64,000 nucleotides of DNA from Pseudoalteromonas sp. R3. GTDB taxonomy: Bacteria > Pseudomonadota > Gammaproteobacteria > Enterobacterales > Alteromonadaceae. A program made the translations under genes and the position numbers. The stretch spans positions 2,046,001 through 2,110,000 of the forward strand of contig NZ_CP034835.1 of the NCBI RefSeq assembly GCF_004014715.1. Reading direction: 5' to 3'. The notes under the pieces were generated by a model. That model was not told the DNA's origin. It worked only from the letters and a program-made list of their open reading frames with translations, and did no database searches. The first letter of the stretch is position 1. Every line of letters starts with the position of its first letter. Shown here piece after piece: positions 27,389 through 38,530 of this stretch.

Positions 27389-28086
27389 CTAGTTTCCTGT
27401 TGTTGGTTGATGAGTCACGCCTGAGATGCGTGAAGAGTGATGCTCTGATGGCAGATCGGCCACCAATAGCACGAATGCGGCATTGCGATAAGGCAACGAG
27501 TACTGTTTACCGGTATGAAAATTAACGGCCAGAGCGCCTTGTTTAAAGCGCCGGTAATGGCCAGACAGAGGTTGAGAGTGATCGCCACTCCAGTAGTCTC
27601 CGTGCTTCATATGGGGAAAAAGTCCTGAGCAATATGGGCATGACCCGGGCGGGCGGGGGGCTGCACTAAGCTGCTTAGCTCTTGTGCGCTGGGGAGTCGC
27701 CATTGAGTCAGGCCACACAAGGCAGCTTGTCTGGTTCTGTTGATCAGGTCCTGGGTATCGCAACGATTCGCTTCAAAATAGCAATCGCCAAGGTTGGCTT
27801 CGCCTCTTGCCTGGTCTGAAATACGGAGGTCGTCTGACAGGTACCAGGAGTATGTCCAGTATCCATCATGGATGTTTTCGCTGTCGGTTTTAACCTCCCA
27901 TACCAGTTGTTGTGTCGTATCCAGCACGCAGGACCAGGGTCCTTGCCATGGAGACAGAGGACTGCCATTTTCATCCAGTTTGACAAACCTGGGATGCGGT
28001 TGCGCCACCGGAGTTGCCGGGTCCAGCCAAAGCACAGAAGCCACAATTAAAACAGCAGCCAGCGACATGAGTAATCGGGCGATCAT
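27389..28086 (-). pseudogene. Secreted DUF1566 protein (one frameshift)
   Basis: From the ATG at 28086 the frame encodes a signal or anchor helix (LLMSLAAVLIVASVLWL), then CVLDTTQQLVWEVK and CGLTQWRLPSAQELSSLV, the DUF1566 (Lcl-type) signature, and stops at 27607. The missing end (HGDYWSGDHSQPL, ALAVNFHTGKQY, NAAFVLLVADLP) continues in another frame to 27389. Adding one base to the GGGG run at 27613-27616 restores a protein of about 232 residues. ATG overlaps the stop of the upstream haem protein gene by four bases (ATGA), so the two are translationally coupled. Confidence 0.8.
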
Positions 28087-29582
28087 AGTGGGTACCTCAA
28101 AATTGCAGGGCGCATATGGCGGGTATGTCCAATCTGTGCATGATCAAAGGCAGAAAACCACATGCAGGTGCCGTTTGTGAGCGGTACATCGTGCTCAGAG
28201 CCTGTGTCGTGCTTGCGCACTAACTCCAGCGTCCACACGCCGTTACTCCAGGTTCCTCTTGCCCTGACATCGGCACGATCACCTTCAAAGCGATTGGAGC
28301 GATAGAGAATCGATGACAGTGTACTGCCAGGTGCAAAATCATCGTTTTCGGCGGTATAGGGGGTGCTGCCAAACCAGGGCAAGACACTCAGATGTGCATT
28401 GCTTTGGTCGGGTAATCGTTTCGGAGTAACCAAACCCGGCTTATACCATCGCCAGTTCATCACATAGGCGCCGCTCTCTTTGCCGTCTGGCTGGTAGCCT
28501 GCCGTATACCTGCGTTGGCCCTGTTGTGCTATGGCTGGTGGCCCGAAAAAGTTGTCGTCCGCTAAGTACATGTCGTTGGTGCGAACCGCTTTCCAGTGCC
28601 ACAGGTCGCGAATTTTTCCATCCATACTGGCGTGGAACCCCTTGCCATGCCAGTTTGGCGGTTTACCATCAAGCGGGCGGTTGCCCAGCTGAGCGGTATT
28701 ATCGGCTCCGGCTTCGCAAGAGTGCGACAGCATAACGGCTAATTTGTCTTCATAAAATGTGCGCTCATCAAATTCATAAAACCCATTTTGCTGAACCTTC
28801 CAGCCTGCCTGCGTTTTTAACAGAGGAAGGTGATTGGTGCTCATGCTTGAGTCTGTCCAGCGCACTAGGAAATAACTCTCCTGGCTGTTTGCCAGAGCCT
28901 GAACCTGGATAGTACTGCGGCCATCATCAAAGTTGATACCGCCGTGTGTCTCAATTGTGTAAACCGGCGCTCTCTGCCACTGTGACTCATCGCCAAGACC
29001 GTCGATGTCGATAAACTCCTCGGGGGCAAGTGACGCAACAGTCAAGGTCTCAGCGGAATGTTGAGTTGCGCTGTATAAGAGTATGCCTCCGACAGTGACG
29101 CTTAAGACAGCCGCGATACTGTGTTTTTCTGGCTGTTTTGGCAGTAAAGCGGATATAACGTATTTGCCATGTTGAATGAAGTAGGCCCATCCGTGCATGA
29201 GCAGGTATATGAGCAATAACCAGAAACTGTAAAAATGCAGAGGCTGTGCGATTGCAACAAATCGCCCCAGCCAGAGCAGCCATCCGGAGCCCAGTAATAC
29301 CAGTATGATTAGGTAACCAAACCGGTTCACCCACAGGTGATAGTGACTCGGGCTGCTGCGATATGGACGCCACAAAGAAAGTAACAGGTATCCCATGGCC
29401 AGCACAGATAATAAACTGGCACTGCCGATATGCCAGGGGTACAGACTTCCCTGAGGTAACAGAGCACTGAGGAATCTTAACCAGTCCTGAGTGAGCAAAG
29501 AAAACCTCAGGCCGGTAAACAGACTGCAGCTCACCAATATGATGGTCAACATATGAAGAAAAACAAAAGTAGCCTTACGCAT
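28083..29582 (-). CDS. Membrane cytochrome b561-like protein fused to an ethylbenzene-dehydrogenase-type haem domain
   Basis: The 499-residue protein has five or six membrane helices in residues 1-175 with His at likely haem-ligand positions (FLHMLTII, LYPWHIGSA, LHFYSFWLL, LMHGWAYFI), as in b561-type cytochromes. A periplasmic domain from about residue 185 (APEEFIDIDGLGDESQW, YFLVRWTDSSMST, KLAVMLSHSCE, DLWHWKAVRTNDM, GTWSNGVWTLELVRKHD) matches the EB_dh haem-binding domain of the gamma subunit of ethylbenzene dehydrogenase and related proteins. It probably moves electrons between the quinone pool and the periplasm. It leads the operon with DUF1566 and the phosphoesterase. Confidence 0.78.
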   Translation of the reverse strand: MRKATFVFLHMLTIILVSCSLFTGLRFSLLTQDWLRFLSALLPQGSLYPWHIGSASLLSVLAMGYLLLSLWRPYRSSPSHYHLWVNRFGYLIILVLLGSGWLLWLGRFVAIAQPLHFYSFWLLLIYLLMHGWAYFIQHGKYVISALLPKQPEKHSIAAVLSVTVGGILLYSATQHSAETLTVASLAPEEFIDIDGLGDESQWQRAPVYTIETHGGINFDDGRSTIQVQALANSQESYFLVRWTDSSMSTNHLPLLKTQAGWKVQQNGFYEFDERTFYEDKLAVMLSHSCEAGADNTAQLGNRPLDGKPPNWHGKGFHASMDGKIRDLWHWKAVRTNDMYLADDNFFGPPAIAQQGQRRYTAGYQPDGKESGAYVMNWRWYKPGLVTPKRLPDQSNAHLSVLPWFGSTPYTAENDDFAPGSTLSSILYRSNRFEGDRADVRARGTWSNGVWTLELVRKHDTGSEHDVPLTNGTCMWFSAFDHAQIGHTRHMRPAILRYPL

Positions 29583-29764
29583 GTCAATGTTTGTTATTTT
29601 TGTGTTTAAATGGTGTAAACTTAAAGGGTTGCGGTTTTATGTCAAGTACTAACTCACCGGTTGGTTCAGGCGCTGCTGTCTATGCTTTTCTTTGTACATT
29701 CCCACGAATCCTCGACTAAACTAACTAAAGTGCCAAATATAGGATGCAACAGAGTGAGTAAAGG

Positions 29765-30973
29765 ATGAGTGATCTTGTGTTAGAGACGATGGATTCTCTG
29801 AATAGCGGTGAAGTGATTGACAGCATGACGGACATAGTTGCCTGCTTGAATACCAGTGATTCTATCCAGCGGTTTTTACTGGATATACACTGTATCTTGC
29901 AAAAGGTGACTTATGCAGACAACTTTTACGTCGTTTTATATCGTGAAGACCGTAGCCTGACATTTCCCTATTTTCATGATGTGAAGGATGATATTAACCC
30001 TGAAGATCTCGAAGCCCTGTCACTGGAAGAAATCGCCCACTCACTGACTGCGTATGCATTGCAATCTCAGTCTGTTTGCAACTATACGACAGAACAACTA
30101 GAGGACTTGGTGGCACAGGGCCAGTTAAATATTATCGGTACCGTTCCTAAACAGTGGCTGTGCTTTCCGTTAGTGAACCGTAACAACTTTATGGGCGCGT
30201 TTATCATTCAGTCCTATCGCCGTGAGGATGAATATTCCGGCGTGATCGTCGATGTGCTATACACCATCAGCCATGTAATCTCGTCTGCGTTGGATGCTTT
30301 TAACAACCAACAGGCATTGGTTGAGGCAAACAAAGTCTTGCAAAATTACCAAAATGAACTGGAAATAAAAGTTGCGGAGCGTACCGAAGAGTTAGAGTCC
30401 AGCTTGGTTGAACTGAAAAAAGAAATAGGGATCCGCGAAGCGCTGCAACAGCGGCTTGAACACGAAGCCTTGCATGATACGCTGACGGGGTTAACTAATC
30501 GGAAGTTCTTATTCCGGGAGCTGAATAATCTGGCTGAGCGCTCAAAGCGTGGTCCGGTTTGTGTGTATATTTTATATCTCGACTTAGACGATTTTAAGCC
30601 CATTAATGACAATTTCGGTCATCACAGTGGAGATATCGTATTGCAGGAAGTTGCGCAGAGAATTAAAAGGGAATTGCGCAGCTATGACGTGTTATGTCGC
30701 CTCGGCGGAGATGAATTTGTTGTGGTGCTCTCAGATCCTCTGGAAAAGTCAGCACTGATGCAGATCTGCACACGGCTGATTGCCTGTATTTCGAGCCCGA
30801 TCCAGCTTGAAGGTGGGCAGCAGGTGCAATGTGGTTGTAGCATAGGTATTGCTAATAACACAGGTGTATTCAGTGCCGAACCTTTATTGAAGTGTGCTGA
30901 CAATGCTCTGTATTCATCAAAAGAGCTGGGTAAAAATCAGGCATATTTTTACGACGAATCTGAGATTCGGTGA
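29765..30973 (+). CDS. GAF-GGDEF diguanylate cyclase
   Basis: The 402-residue cytoplasmic protein has a GAF-like sensor domain (about residues 30-185), a coiled coil (VLQNYQNELEIKVAERTEELESSL) and a GGDEF domain with the intact active site RLGGDEF. An RSYD inhibitory I-site lies five residues before it, so the enzyme is predicted to make c-di-GMP and to be feedback-inhibited. There is no EAL domain. TAAAGGA stands just before the ATG. It is transcribed divergently from the haem-protein operon. Confidence 0.9.
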   Translation: MSDLVLETMDSLNSGEVIDSMTDIVACLNTSDSIQRFLLDIHCILQKVTYADNFYVVLYREDRSLTFPYFHDVKDDINPEDLEALSLEEIAHSLTAYALQSQSVCNYTTEQLEDLVAQGQLNIIGTVPKQWLCFPLVNRNNFMGAFIIQSYRREDEYSGVIVDVLYTISHVISSALDAFNNQQALVEANKVLQNYQNELEIKVAERTEELESSLVELKKEIGIREALQQRLEHEALHDTLTGLTNRKFLFRELNNLAERSKRGPVCVYILYLDLDDFKPINDNFGHHSGDIVLQEVAQRIKRELRSYDVLCRLGGDEFVVVLSDPLEKSALMQICTRLIACISSPIQLEGGQQVQCGCSIGIANNTGVFSAEPLLKCADNALYSSKELGKNQAYFYDESEIR

Positions 30974-31080
30974 TAAAAACCTCGATTCATCTAAAATGTT
31001 GAAAATCAATTAACATTGGTTTTTGCTTTGCAACTGCGATTGCATTAGGATCGGGTTTTATCCTTAACTTTTTGGTTGTT

Positions 31081-32136
31081 ATGGCACTAAGATTATTTTT
31101 ACTGAGTTTGTTTGGCTGGTGCATGGCTGCAAGCGCGGTTGAGGTAACAGATCTATACGAAGCTACATTGCAGGTAGATAACAAGACACGTGCAAAGCGC
31201 GTTGTTGCAAGCCAACAGGCGCTGGACCGCGTAATCCAAAAGTTGACAGGTCGCACTGAGCACCTGAACCATCCACTTATCCGCCAAAGCAAAAAACGCA
31301 TTTCTGACTATATGCTCAAATATGAGTACATTGAGTCGGCTGATGGCGATATTAAAATACGGGTGAGGTTTGAAGCAGATAAAGTAGAACAACTGGTCAG
31401 GGACAGTAACTTGCCTTTGTGGGGCAACCGTCGCCCGATGATTGCAATTTGGTTAGTGATTGAGGATAACCTGCGACGTGAGTTTGTGACACAGGAAAGT
31501 TACCCTCAGCTGGAGCGGCTCATTTATGATACGGCCGCAGAGTGGGGGATCCCTGTGGTGGTACCGCTGATGGACCTGACCGACCGGGCGCAGGTGGGCA
31601 TTGCCGAGGTATGGGGTAATTTTTCTGAGCCAGTTGAAGCGGCATCTATGCGTTATAACGCAGAGCGGGTGATAACAGGACGGCTGTTTAAACAACCCAA
31701 CAGCAGCAGCTGGCAACTGGATTGGCGTTATACAGATACCGATCAGTTTGAGTCGACCCAGCAGGTCGGGGACAAACAACAGCTACTTATTGCCATGATC
31801 AATGATATGTCAACGGCACTGGCAGCTGAATATGTGATTGATCCCAATCGTTCTTATGCGACCAATAGCACAGTCTTAACGGTAGATAAACTAACCTCAT
31901 TCAGCAAAATAGAGCTTGCCAGAAGACAGTTGCTAAGCATCAGCACGGTACAGGATGTCGATGTGATTTATCGCCAGGGCGATTTAGTTAAGTTTGAAGT
32001 GGAGCATGGCTCATCAGTGGTCGATTTGCAAAAGTCGCTGAAATTAGAACGCGCATTCAGTGTGTATGTTGACCCGCGTGCATTTTATCAGGTGGCCAGT
32101 GCCAATAACCTCAGATACAGTTGGGTGGGGCAGTAG
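31081..32136 (+). CDS. DUF2066 periplasmic protein
   Basis: The ATG at 31081 begins a signal peptide (MALRLFLLSLFGWCMAASA), so it is preferred to the upstream TTG at 31072. The mature protein of about 330 residues contains the DUF2066 pattern: RVIQKLTGR, IKIRVRFEADKVEQLVRDSNLPLWGNRRPMIAIWLVI and a C-terminal region ending NLRYSWVGQ. The family is widely found next to hda in gammaproteobacteria, but its function is not known. The stop is followed one base later by the hda start, so the genes are co-translated. Confidence 0.85.
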   Translation: MALRLFLLSLFGWCMAASAVEVTDLYEATLQVDNKTRAKRVVASQQALDRVIQKLTGRTEHLNHPLIRQSKKRISDYMLKYEYIESADGDIKIRVRFEADKVEQLVRDSNLPLWGNRRPMIAIWLVIEDNLRREFVTQESYPQLERLIYDTAAEWGIPVVVPLMDLTDRAQVGIAEVWGNFSEPVEAASMRYNAERVITGRLFKQPNSSSWQLDWRYTDTDQFESTQQVGDKQQLLIAMINDMSTALAAEYVIDPNRSYATNSTVLTVDKLTSFSKIELARRQLLSISTVQDVDVIYRQGDLVKFEVEHGSSVVDLQKSLKLERAFSVYVDPRAFYQVASANNLRYSWVGQ

Positions 32137-32137
32137 T

Positions 32138-32842
32138 ATGATGCAGCCTATGCAAATGGCTTTGCCGGTAACCCTGCCCGACGATGAAACCTTTAGTGCT
32201 TATTTTGGAGGGGAAGGTTCGCTGGAAGTGACGCATCTGAAAAATGCACTCGAGGCAATCCAGCAGGACTTTCAGTTCACTTATCTTTGTGGTCTGGGTG
32301 ACTCTGGTAAGTCGCATCTGCTTTATGCCACCTGTATTCATGCTCAGGAACAAGGCCTGTCTACAATTCTGTTGTCGCTCAGAGAGCTGATTAACTTCGG
32401 GCCAGCGGTGTTAGATGGACTGGAAGCGTTGGATGTCGTGTGCATTGATGATGTGCATCTGGTCGCGGGCAATGAGCCCTGGGAAAAAGCACTGTTTAAC
32501 TTTTTTAATCGGTTCAATGAGCCTGGTAAGTGCCTGGTCGTCACGGCCGATTTATTGCCGAATATGCTGAATTTGAGCCTGCCTGATCTGGAATCGCGTT
32601 TTACCTGGGGCACCACATTTCAGATCCGCTCGATGAGTGATGATGATAAAGCCGAAGCACTCGTTAAGCGGGCCAAAATGCGTGGACTGGAACTCAGTGA
32701 TGAATGTGCCAGGTTCTTGCTGACCCGGCTTAGTCGGGATATGCGTGCCTTGTTAGATGTACTGGATAAGCTGGATCATGCGTCAATGGCCGCGCAGCGA
32801 AAGCTGACAATTCCGTTTATTAAAACCACCTTGAATTTGTAA
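32138..32842 (+). CDS. hda: DnaA regulatory inactivator Hda
   Basis: Hda binds the DNA-loaded sliding clamp and stimulates ATP hydrolysis by DnaA to prevent re-initiation. The protein of about 234 residues begins at ATG 32138 (MMQPMQMALPV). This start is chosen because the clamp-binding motif lies at the N-terminus (QMALPVTLP) in Hda and because the frame before it overlaps DUF2066. It has a Walker A-like GLGDSGKSH, a Walker B VVCIDDVHLV, and the AAA+ lid helices ending LDKLDHASMAAQRKLTIPF. Confidence 0.93.
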   Translation: MMQPMQMALPVTLPDDETFSAYFGGEGSLEVTHLKNALEAIQQDFQFTYLCGLGDSGKSHLLYATCIHAQEQGLSTILLSLRELINFGPAVLDGLEALDVVCIDDVHLVAGNEPWEKALFNFFNRFNEPGKCLVVTADLLPNMLNLSLPDLESRFTWGTTFQIRSMSDDDKAEALVKRAKMRGLELSDECARFLLTRLSRDMRALLDVLDKLDHASMAAQRKLTIPFIKTTLNL

Positions 32843-32899
32843 CCCTCAGTTGTGGAATTTTTGAACGTCGGTATCTCAAATTCCACCAAAAACTTCAAA

Positions 32900-34015
<1,116 letters not shown>

Positions 34016-34028
34016 GAGCGATACAACA

Positions 34029-36416
34029 ATGAAATTTAGTGAAAAGTGGTTAAGAGAATGGGTTAATCCTGCGATTGATACCGAGGCTCTATCTGAACAG
34101 TTATCAATGGCCGGTCTGGAAGTCGATGCTGTCGACCCGGTTGCAGGTGATTTTGATGGCGTGGTTATCGGTGAAGTCGTTGAGTGTGGTCAGCACCCGG
34201 ATGCAGACAAGCTGCGTGTCACCAAAGTAAACGTTGGTGAAGACGAACTGCTGGATATCGTATGTGGTGCGGCAAACTGCCGTGCGGGCCTGAAAGTGGC
34301 TGTGGCGAAAGTTGGCGCAGTTCTGCCAGGCGGCTTTAAAATCAAAAAAGCAAAATTACGTGGCCAGCCTTCACACGGCATGCTGTGTGCGTTTGAAGAG
34401 CTGGGCATGGCAGAAAGCTCAGATGGTATTTTAGAGCTACCAGCTGATGCACAAATTGGCCAGAGCATTCGCGAATACTTCAACCTTGACGACGTCACCA
34501 TTGACGTTGACCTGACTGCAAACCGCAGTGATTGTCTGGGCATTAAAGGCCTGGCGCGCGAAGTCGGCGTACTAAATGGTATTGATGTCAATGAGTTGGC
34601 TATCCCGGCTGTCGAACCGACTATTGATGACAAAATTGAGATTGAACTGGTGAACAGCCAGGCCTGTCCTCGTTACCTCGGCCGTGTGGTGAAGGGCATC
34701 AACCTGGATGCGGTTACACCACTGTGGATGGTTGAAAAACTGCGTCGCTCGGGCATTCGCTCAATCGATCCGGTTGTTGATATTACCAACTATGTGCTGC
34801 TTGAGCTGGGCCACCCAATGCATGCTTTCGATTTGAATGCCATTGAAGGTGGGATCAAAGTACGTAGCGCAGCAGAAAACGAAGAGCTGATATTGCTTGA
34901 TGGCAATACGGCCAAACTGAAGCCAAGCACGCTGGTTATTGCCGATCACAACAAAGCACTGGCGATGGCCGGTATCTTCGGTGGCGAAAACTCAGGTGTT
35001 AAAGAAGGCACTACAGACATCTTGCTTGAAAGTGCATTCTTCAGTCCTTTAGCGATTGCCGGTCAGGCACGTAGCTATGGCCTGCATACTGATGCATCAC
35101 ACCGCTACGAGCGTGGTGTTGATTATCAACTGCAACGTGATGCCATGGAGCGCGCAACGGCGTTGCTACTCGAGATTGCGGGTGGACAGGCAGGTCCTGT
35201 TGTCGAAGCTGTTTCAGAGGCTGATTTACCAGAAGCCAAATCGGTGACGCTTCGTCGTGCACGTCTTGACCGCGTTATCGGCTACCATATTGAAGACAGC
35301 AAAGTGACAGACATTCTGACGCGTCTGGGTCTGGACGTGACTTTTGCCAACGACAGCTGGACTGCCACGGTTCCAAGCTATCGCTTTGACATCAGCATTG
35401 AAGAAGATCTGATTGAAGAAGTTGCACGCGTATTTGGTTACAACAACATTCCAAACGTTGCCCCGACAGCGGCGTTAAAGATGACCGACCATCAGGAAGC
35501 GCGTTTACCGGTTTCTCGCCTGCGCAATGAACTGGTTGCACGTGGTTATCAGGAAGCGATTACCTACAGCTTTGTCGATCCGAAAAAACAACTGCTTTTA
35601 CACCCAGACAGCGATGCACTGGTATTGCCTCACCCAATTTCTGTTGAAATGTCGGCAATGCGTGTGAGCTTGATGCCTGGACTGCTTAATGCGGTGGCGT
35701 ATAACCAAAACCGTCAGCAGTCACGTATTCGCTTGTTCGAACACGGCCTGAAGTTCATTAAAGATGAAGCTGCTGAAAACGGCGTTCGTCAAACTCCAGT
35801 TATTGGCGGCGTAGTTTATGGTAATACGCACAATGAACACTGGGGTATTGCAAGCCGTAAAACCGACTTCTTTGATGTGAAAGGGGACGTTGAAGCATTA
35901 CTTGCCTTGTGTAACGATAAAGCGCGTTTCAGTTTTAAAGCACAGGAGTGTGATGGACTTCACCCTGGTCAGTCAGCTGCAATCTATGCGAATGGCGAGA
36001 AAGTCGGCTTTATTGGTGCGGTACATCCACAACTGCAAAAGTCGCTGGATCTGAATGAAACTGCGTATGTTTTTGAAGTTGAAACAGCCGCTATAGCACA
36101 GCGACAGCTTCCAGAAGCCGTTAGTATCTCGAAATTCCCGTCAAATCGCCGTGATATTGCTATTTTAGTTGCAGATGATGTAAAAATAGGCGATATTTTA
36201 GAAAGCATTGAGAAAGTTGGCGGAAATCAATTAGTTGACCTAAACTTATTCGATGTGTATAAGGGCAAAGGTATTGAGCCTGGTTATAAGAGTTTAGCCA
36301 TTGCTCTAACACTGCAAGCCGTTGATAGAACGCTCGAAGAGAAAGACATCAACGACACTGTAGAAATCGTGGTGGCCGAATTGGCCAAACAATTTAATGC
36401 ATCGTTGAGGGACTAG
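34029..36416 (+). CDS. pheT: Phenylalanyl-tRNA synthetase beta subunit
   Basis: The 795-residue beta subunit provides editing and tRNA binding. Domains in order are an EMAP-type tRNA-binding domain (about 40-150, [16 protein letters not shown]), the B3/B4 editing domain (about 210-390), B5 (about 400-475), the catalytic-like core ([13 protein letters not shown]), and the C-terminal ferredoxin-like anticodon-binding domain ([14 protein letters not shown]). It lies between pheS and ihfA, with only two bases to ihfA, the conserved order in gammaproteobacteria. Confidence 0.97.
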   Translation: MKFSEKWLREWVNPAIDTEALSEQLSMAGLEVDAVDPVAGDFDGVVIGEVVECGQHPDADKLRVTKVNVGEDELLDIVCGAANCRAGLKVAVAKVGAVLPGGFKIKKAKLRGQPSHGMLCAFEELGMAESSDGILELPADAQIGQSIREYFNLDDVTIDVDLTANRSDCLGIKGLAREVGVLNGIDVNELAIPAVEPTIDDKIEIELVNSQACPRYLGRVVKGINLDAVTPLWMVEKLRRSGIRSIDPVVDITNYVLLELGHPMHAFDLNAIEGGIKVRSAAENEELILLDGNTAKLKPSTLVIADHNKALAMAGIFGGENSGVKEGTTDILLESAFFSPLAIAGQARSYGLHTDASHRYERGVDYQLQRDAMERATALLLEIAGGQAGPVVEAVSEADLPEAKSVTLRRARLDRVIGYHIEDSKVTDILTRLGLDVTFANDSWTATVPSYRFDISIEEDLIEEVARVFGYNNIPNVAPTAALKMTDHQEARLPVSRLRNELVARGYQEAITYSFVDPKKQLLLHPDSDALVLPHPISVEMSAMRVSLMPGLLNAVAYNQNRQQSRIRLFEHGLKFIKDEAAENGVRQTPVIGGVVYGNTHNEHWGIASRKTDFFDVKGDVEALLALCNDKARFSFKAQECDGLHPGQSAAIYANGEKVGFIGAVHPQLQKSLDLNETAYVFEVETAAIAQRQLPEAVSISKFPSNRRDIAILVADDVKIGDILESIEKVGGNQLVDLNLFDVYKGKGIEPGYKSLAIALTLQAVDRTLEEKDINDTVEIVVAELAKQFNASLRD

Positions 36417-36418
36417 AT

Positions 36419-36718
36419 ATGGCGCTTACTAAAGCCGACATAGCTGAACACCTATTTGAGAAATTGGGGATAAACAAAAAGGATGCCAAAGACTTAGTTG
36501 AAGCGTTTTTTGAAGAAATCCGCTCAGCGCTGGAAAGTGGAGAGCAGGTAAAGCTGTCCGGTTTTGGTAATTTCGATCTGCGTGATAAAAAAGAACGCCC
36601 AGGTCGTAATCCTAAAACTGGTGAAGACATTCCCATCTCGGCACGTCGTGTTGTAACTTTCAGACCCGGTCAGAAGTTAAAAACACGTGTAGAAGTGGGT
36701 ACCAGCAAAAACCTGTAA
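36419..36718 (+). CDS. ihfA: Integration host factor alpha subunit
   Basis: This 99-residue DNA-bending protein pairs with IhfB. The signature [23 protein letters not shown] and the beta-arm with [18 protein letters not shown] mark IHF-alpha rather than HU. It starts two bases after the pheT stop and is translationally linked to it. An intrinsic terminator follows. Confidence 0.97.
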   Translation: MALTKADIAEHLFEKLGINKKDAKDLVEAFFEEIRSALESGEQVKLSGFGNFDLRDKKERPGRNPKTGEDIPISARRVVTFRPGQKLKTRVEVGTSKNL

Positions 36719-36797
36719 TCACGCGGAATCCCAAGTACTCAACAGCGGGAAAATACTCGTCTGTTGAGTGTAAATAGGTATCTGTTTGATAATTAAG

Positions 36798-36826
36798 AAA
36801 CCCTGACGTTAGTCGGGGTTTTTTGT
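36798..36826 (+). terminator. Terminator after ihfA
   Basis: AAACCCTGAC (36798-36807) pairs with GTCGGGGTTT (36812-36821) and is followed by T residues. Confidence 0.85.
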
Positions 36827-36888
36827 CATAAAAATTTCATTTATCTGTTTTACCATCTGGCCTTTGTATTTGAGTTTGGAGTGCGAAG

Positions 36889-38471
36889 TTGATCCAGGGT
36901 AATCACTCCTTGACTAACCGTATCAAAAATATCATCGTCGCCTGGTTAATTAGCTCTGTATTATTTGGGCTGCTTGCTATCTTTGTCTACGTGCAGCAAA
37001 AAGACGCTGCAAAGCAATCCGTTCAGGCCGCTTCAGAGTTGATCCGACTGGAGCTGGACTCGCAGCTTCACAACATAGATGTCTTCCTAAAGCAGGCTGA
37101 GCAACTAGATATACACTGTGATGCCAGCACCATTACTTTGATGAGAGAGCAGGTATTTGTTAATCCTGCATTGAGTGAAATAGGTATTGTCGATCAACAG
37201 GGGCGTTTACTGTGCAATTCATTCGGCCGTCTGACACCCCCGTACAAACCACTGAGCCTGTTAAACAATCGGGGCTAAGATATCACGGCCCGATCATCAC
37301 TGACTTCCTGCAAGTGCCCGCATTTGTACTGGCACGGACACGCAACGATGGGTTTGAGGTCAACGCGTTGCTGCCAACCAGCTGGCTGAGCGACACCCTG
37401 GATATTACCCGTCATAAAAACCTGGCGTTTATCGCTTTGCTTGATGGTGACTCTGGGGTGCCCATTTTTTTACGCGGAAAATACACGTTGCCACTGGGCG
37501 AGACACTTTTTCCGATGCGCGATGTGGTTGAGTTTGAGGGGCGCTTTGATGATGGGGCGCAGAAGTATATTTTTGCTCGTCCGCTTGCTGCTTTGCCGCA
37601 ACTGACTATTATGGTTGCCAGTGATGCTAAGCGGCTTTCTACCATTAAACCTGTTTGGTTGCTAACCCTGTTGGTCTTATACTGCGCTTGCCTGGTTGGG
37701 CTCACTATGCTGTTAAATTACTATGACAGTCGAGTATTGAGTAGTCGCGCACTGTTGCTTGGGGCCATCAGCAGACAGGAACTTTTTAACGTTTATCAGC
37801 CACTCGTGGATGCAACGACCCGTGAGGTTGTTGGCGTTGAAGTATTGATCCGCTGGCAACACCCAGTGGAGGGAGAGCTAAGCCCAGCCTATTTTATCCC
37901 TGAAGCTGAAAGAGACGGTAGTATTCTGGATTTGTCGATTTATCAGATAGAGAAGGCGCTAACTGAGCTCGGCGATATTGTACAAAACCACCCTGGCTTT
38001 AAAGTGTCGTTCAATGTCAACGGGTATTTGTTAACCTGTGCTGACTACCTTGAGACTTTGCATAAAGCAAATCAGGTTATCCCGACGCTAACCATAGAGC
38101 TGACAGAGCGAGATGTATTGTCTCAGGCACAAATACATTCCGTCTTACAGTCACTGGTTGATAAGGGTATCGAGATTGCAATAGATGACTTTGGTACGGG
38201 CTATAGCGGCTTGCATTACCTGCAGAGCTTTCCGATTGATTTACTGAAAATAGACCAGACCTTTGTCGCCTCAATTGGAATGGAGAACTTACAGTCTCCC
38301 GTACTCAATGCGGTGATAGAGATGGCGGCAAAGCTTAATAAAAAGCTGATTGCAGAAGGGGTAGAAACGGCGCATCAGGCAGAGTATCTAACCCGACAGG
38401 GTGTCTCGGTACATCAGGGGTGGCATTACTATAAAGCGATGCCGGCCCAGGAACTTAAGCTGATTTGCTAG
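36889..38471 (+). pseudogene. Membrane CSS-motif EAL c-di-GMP phosphodiesterase (one frameshift)
   Basis: The first part (TTG at 36889, GGAG upstream) encodes a membrane helix (IIVAWLISSVLFGLLAIFVYV) and a periplasmic CSS-type domain (DIHCDAST, RLLCNSFGR). It then leaves frame at the CCCCC run 37237-37241; one added C joins it to the second part at RLTPPVQTTEPVKQSG. The rest holds a second membrane helix (LLTLLVLYCACLVGLTML) and an EAL domain with VEVLIRWQHP, SFNVNGYL, TIELTERD, IDDFGTGYSG, LLKIDQTFV and AEGVET, so catalytic residues look complete. CSS-EAL enzymes respond to periplasmic redox state. Intact length would be about 527 residues. Confidence 0.82.
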
Positions 38472-38497
38472 TTTTCAGCAGTAAATTATGGCTTAAA

Positions 38498-38520
38498 AAA
38501 AGCCCCAGTCAGGGGCTTTT
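38498..38520. terminator. Bidirectional terminator between EAL and alpha-glucosidase genes
   Basis: AAAAGCCCC and GGGGCTTTT surround a five-base loop, with A and T runs on the two sides, between convergent genes. Confidence 0.88.
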
Positions 38521-38530
38521 AAGTCAAGGG

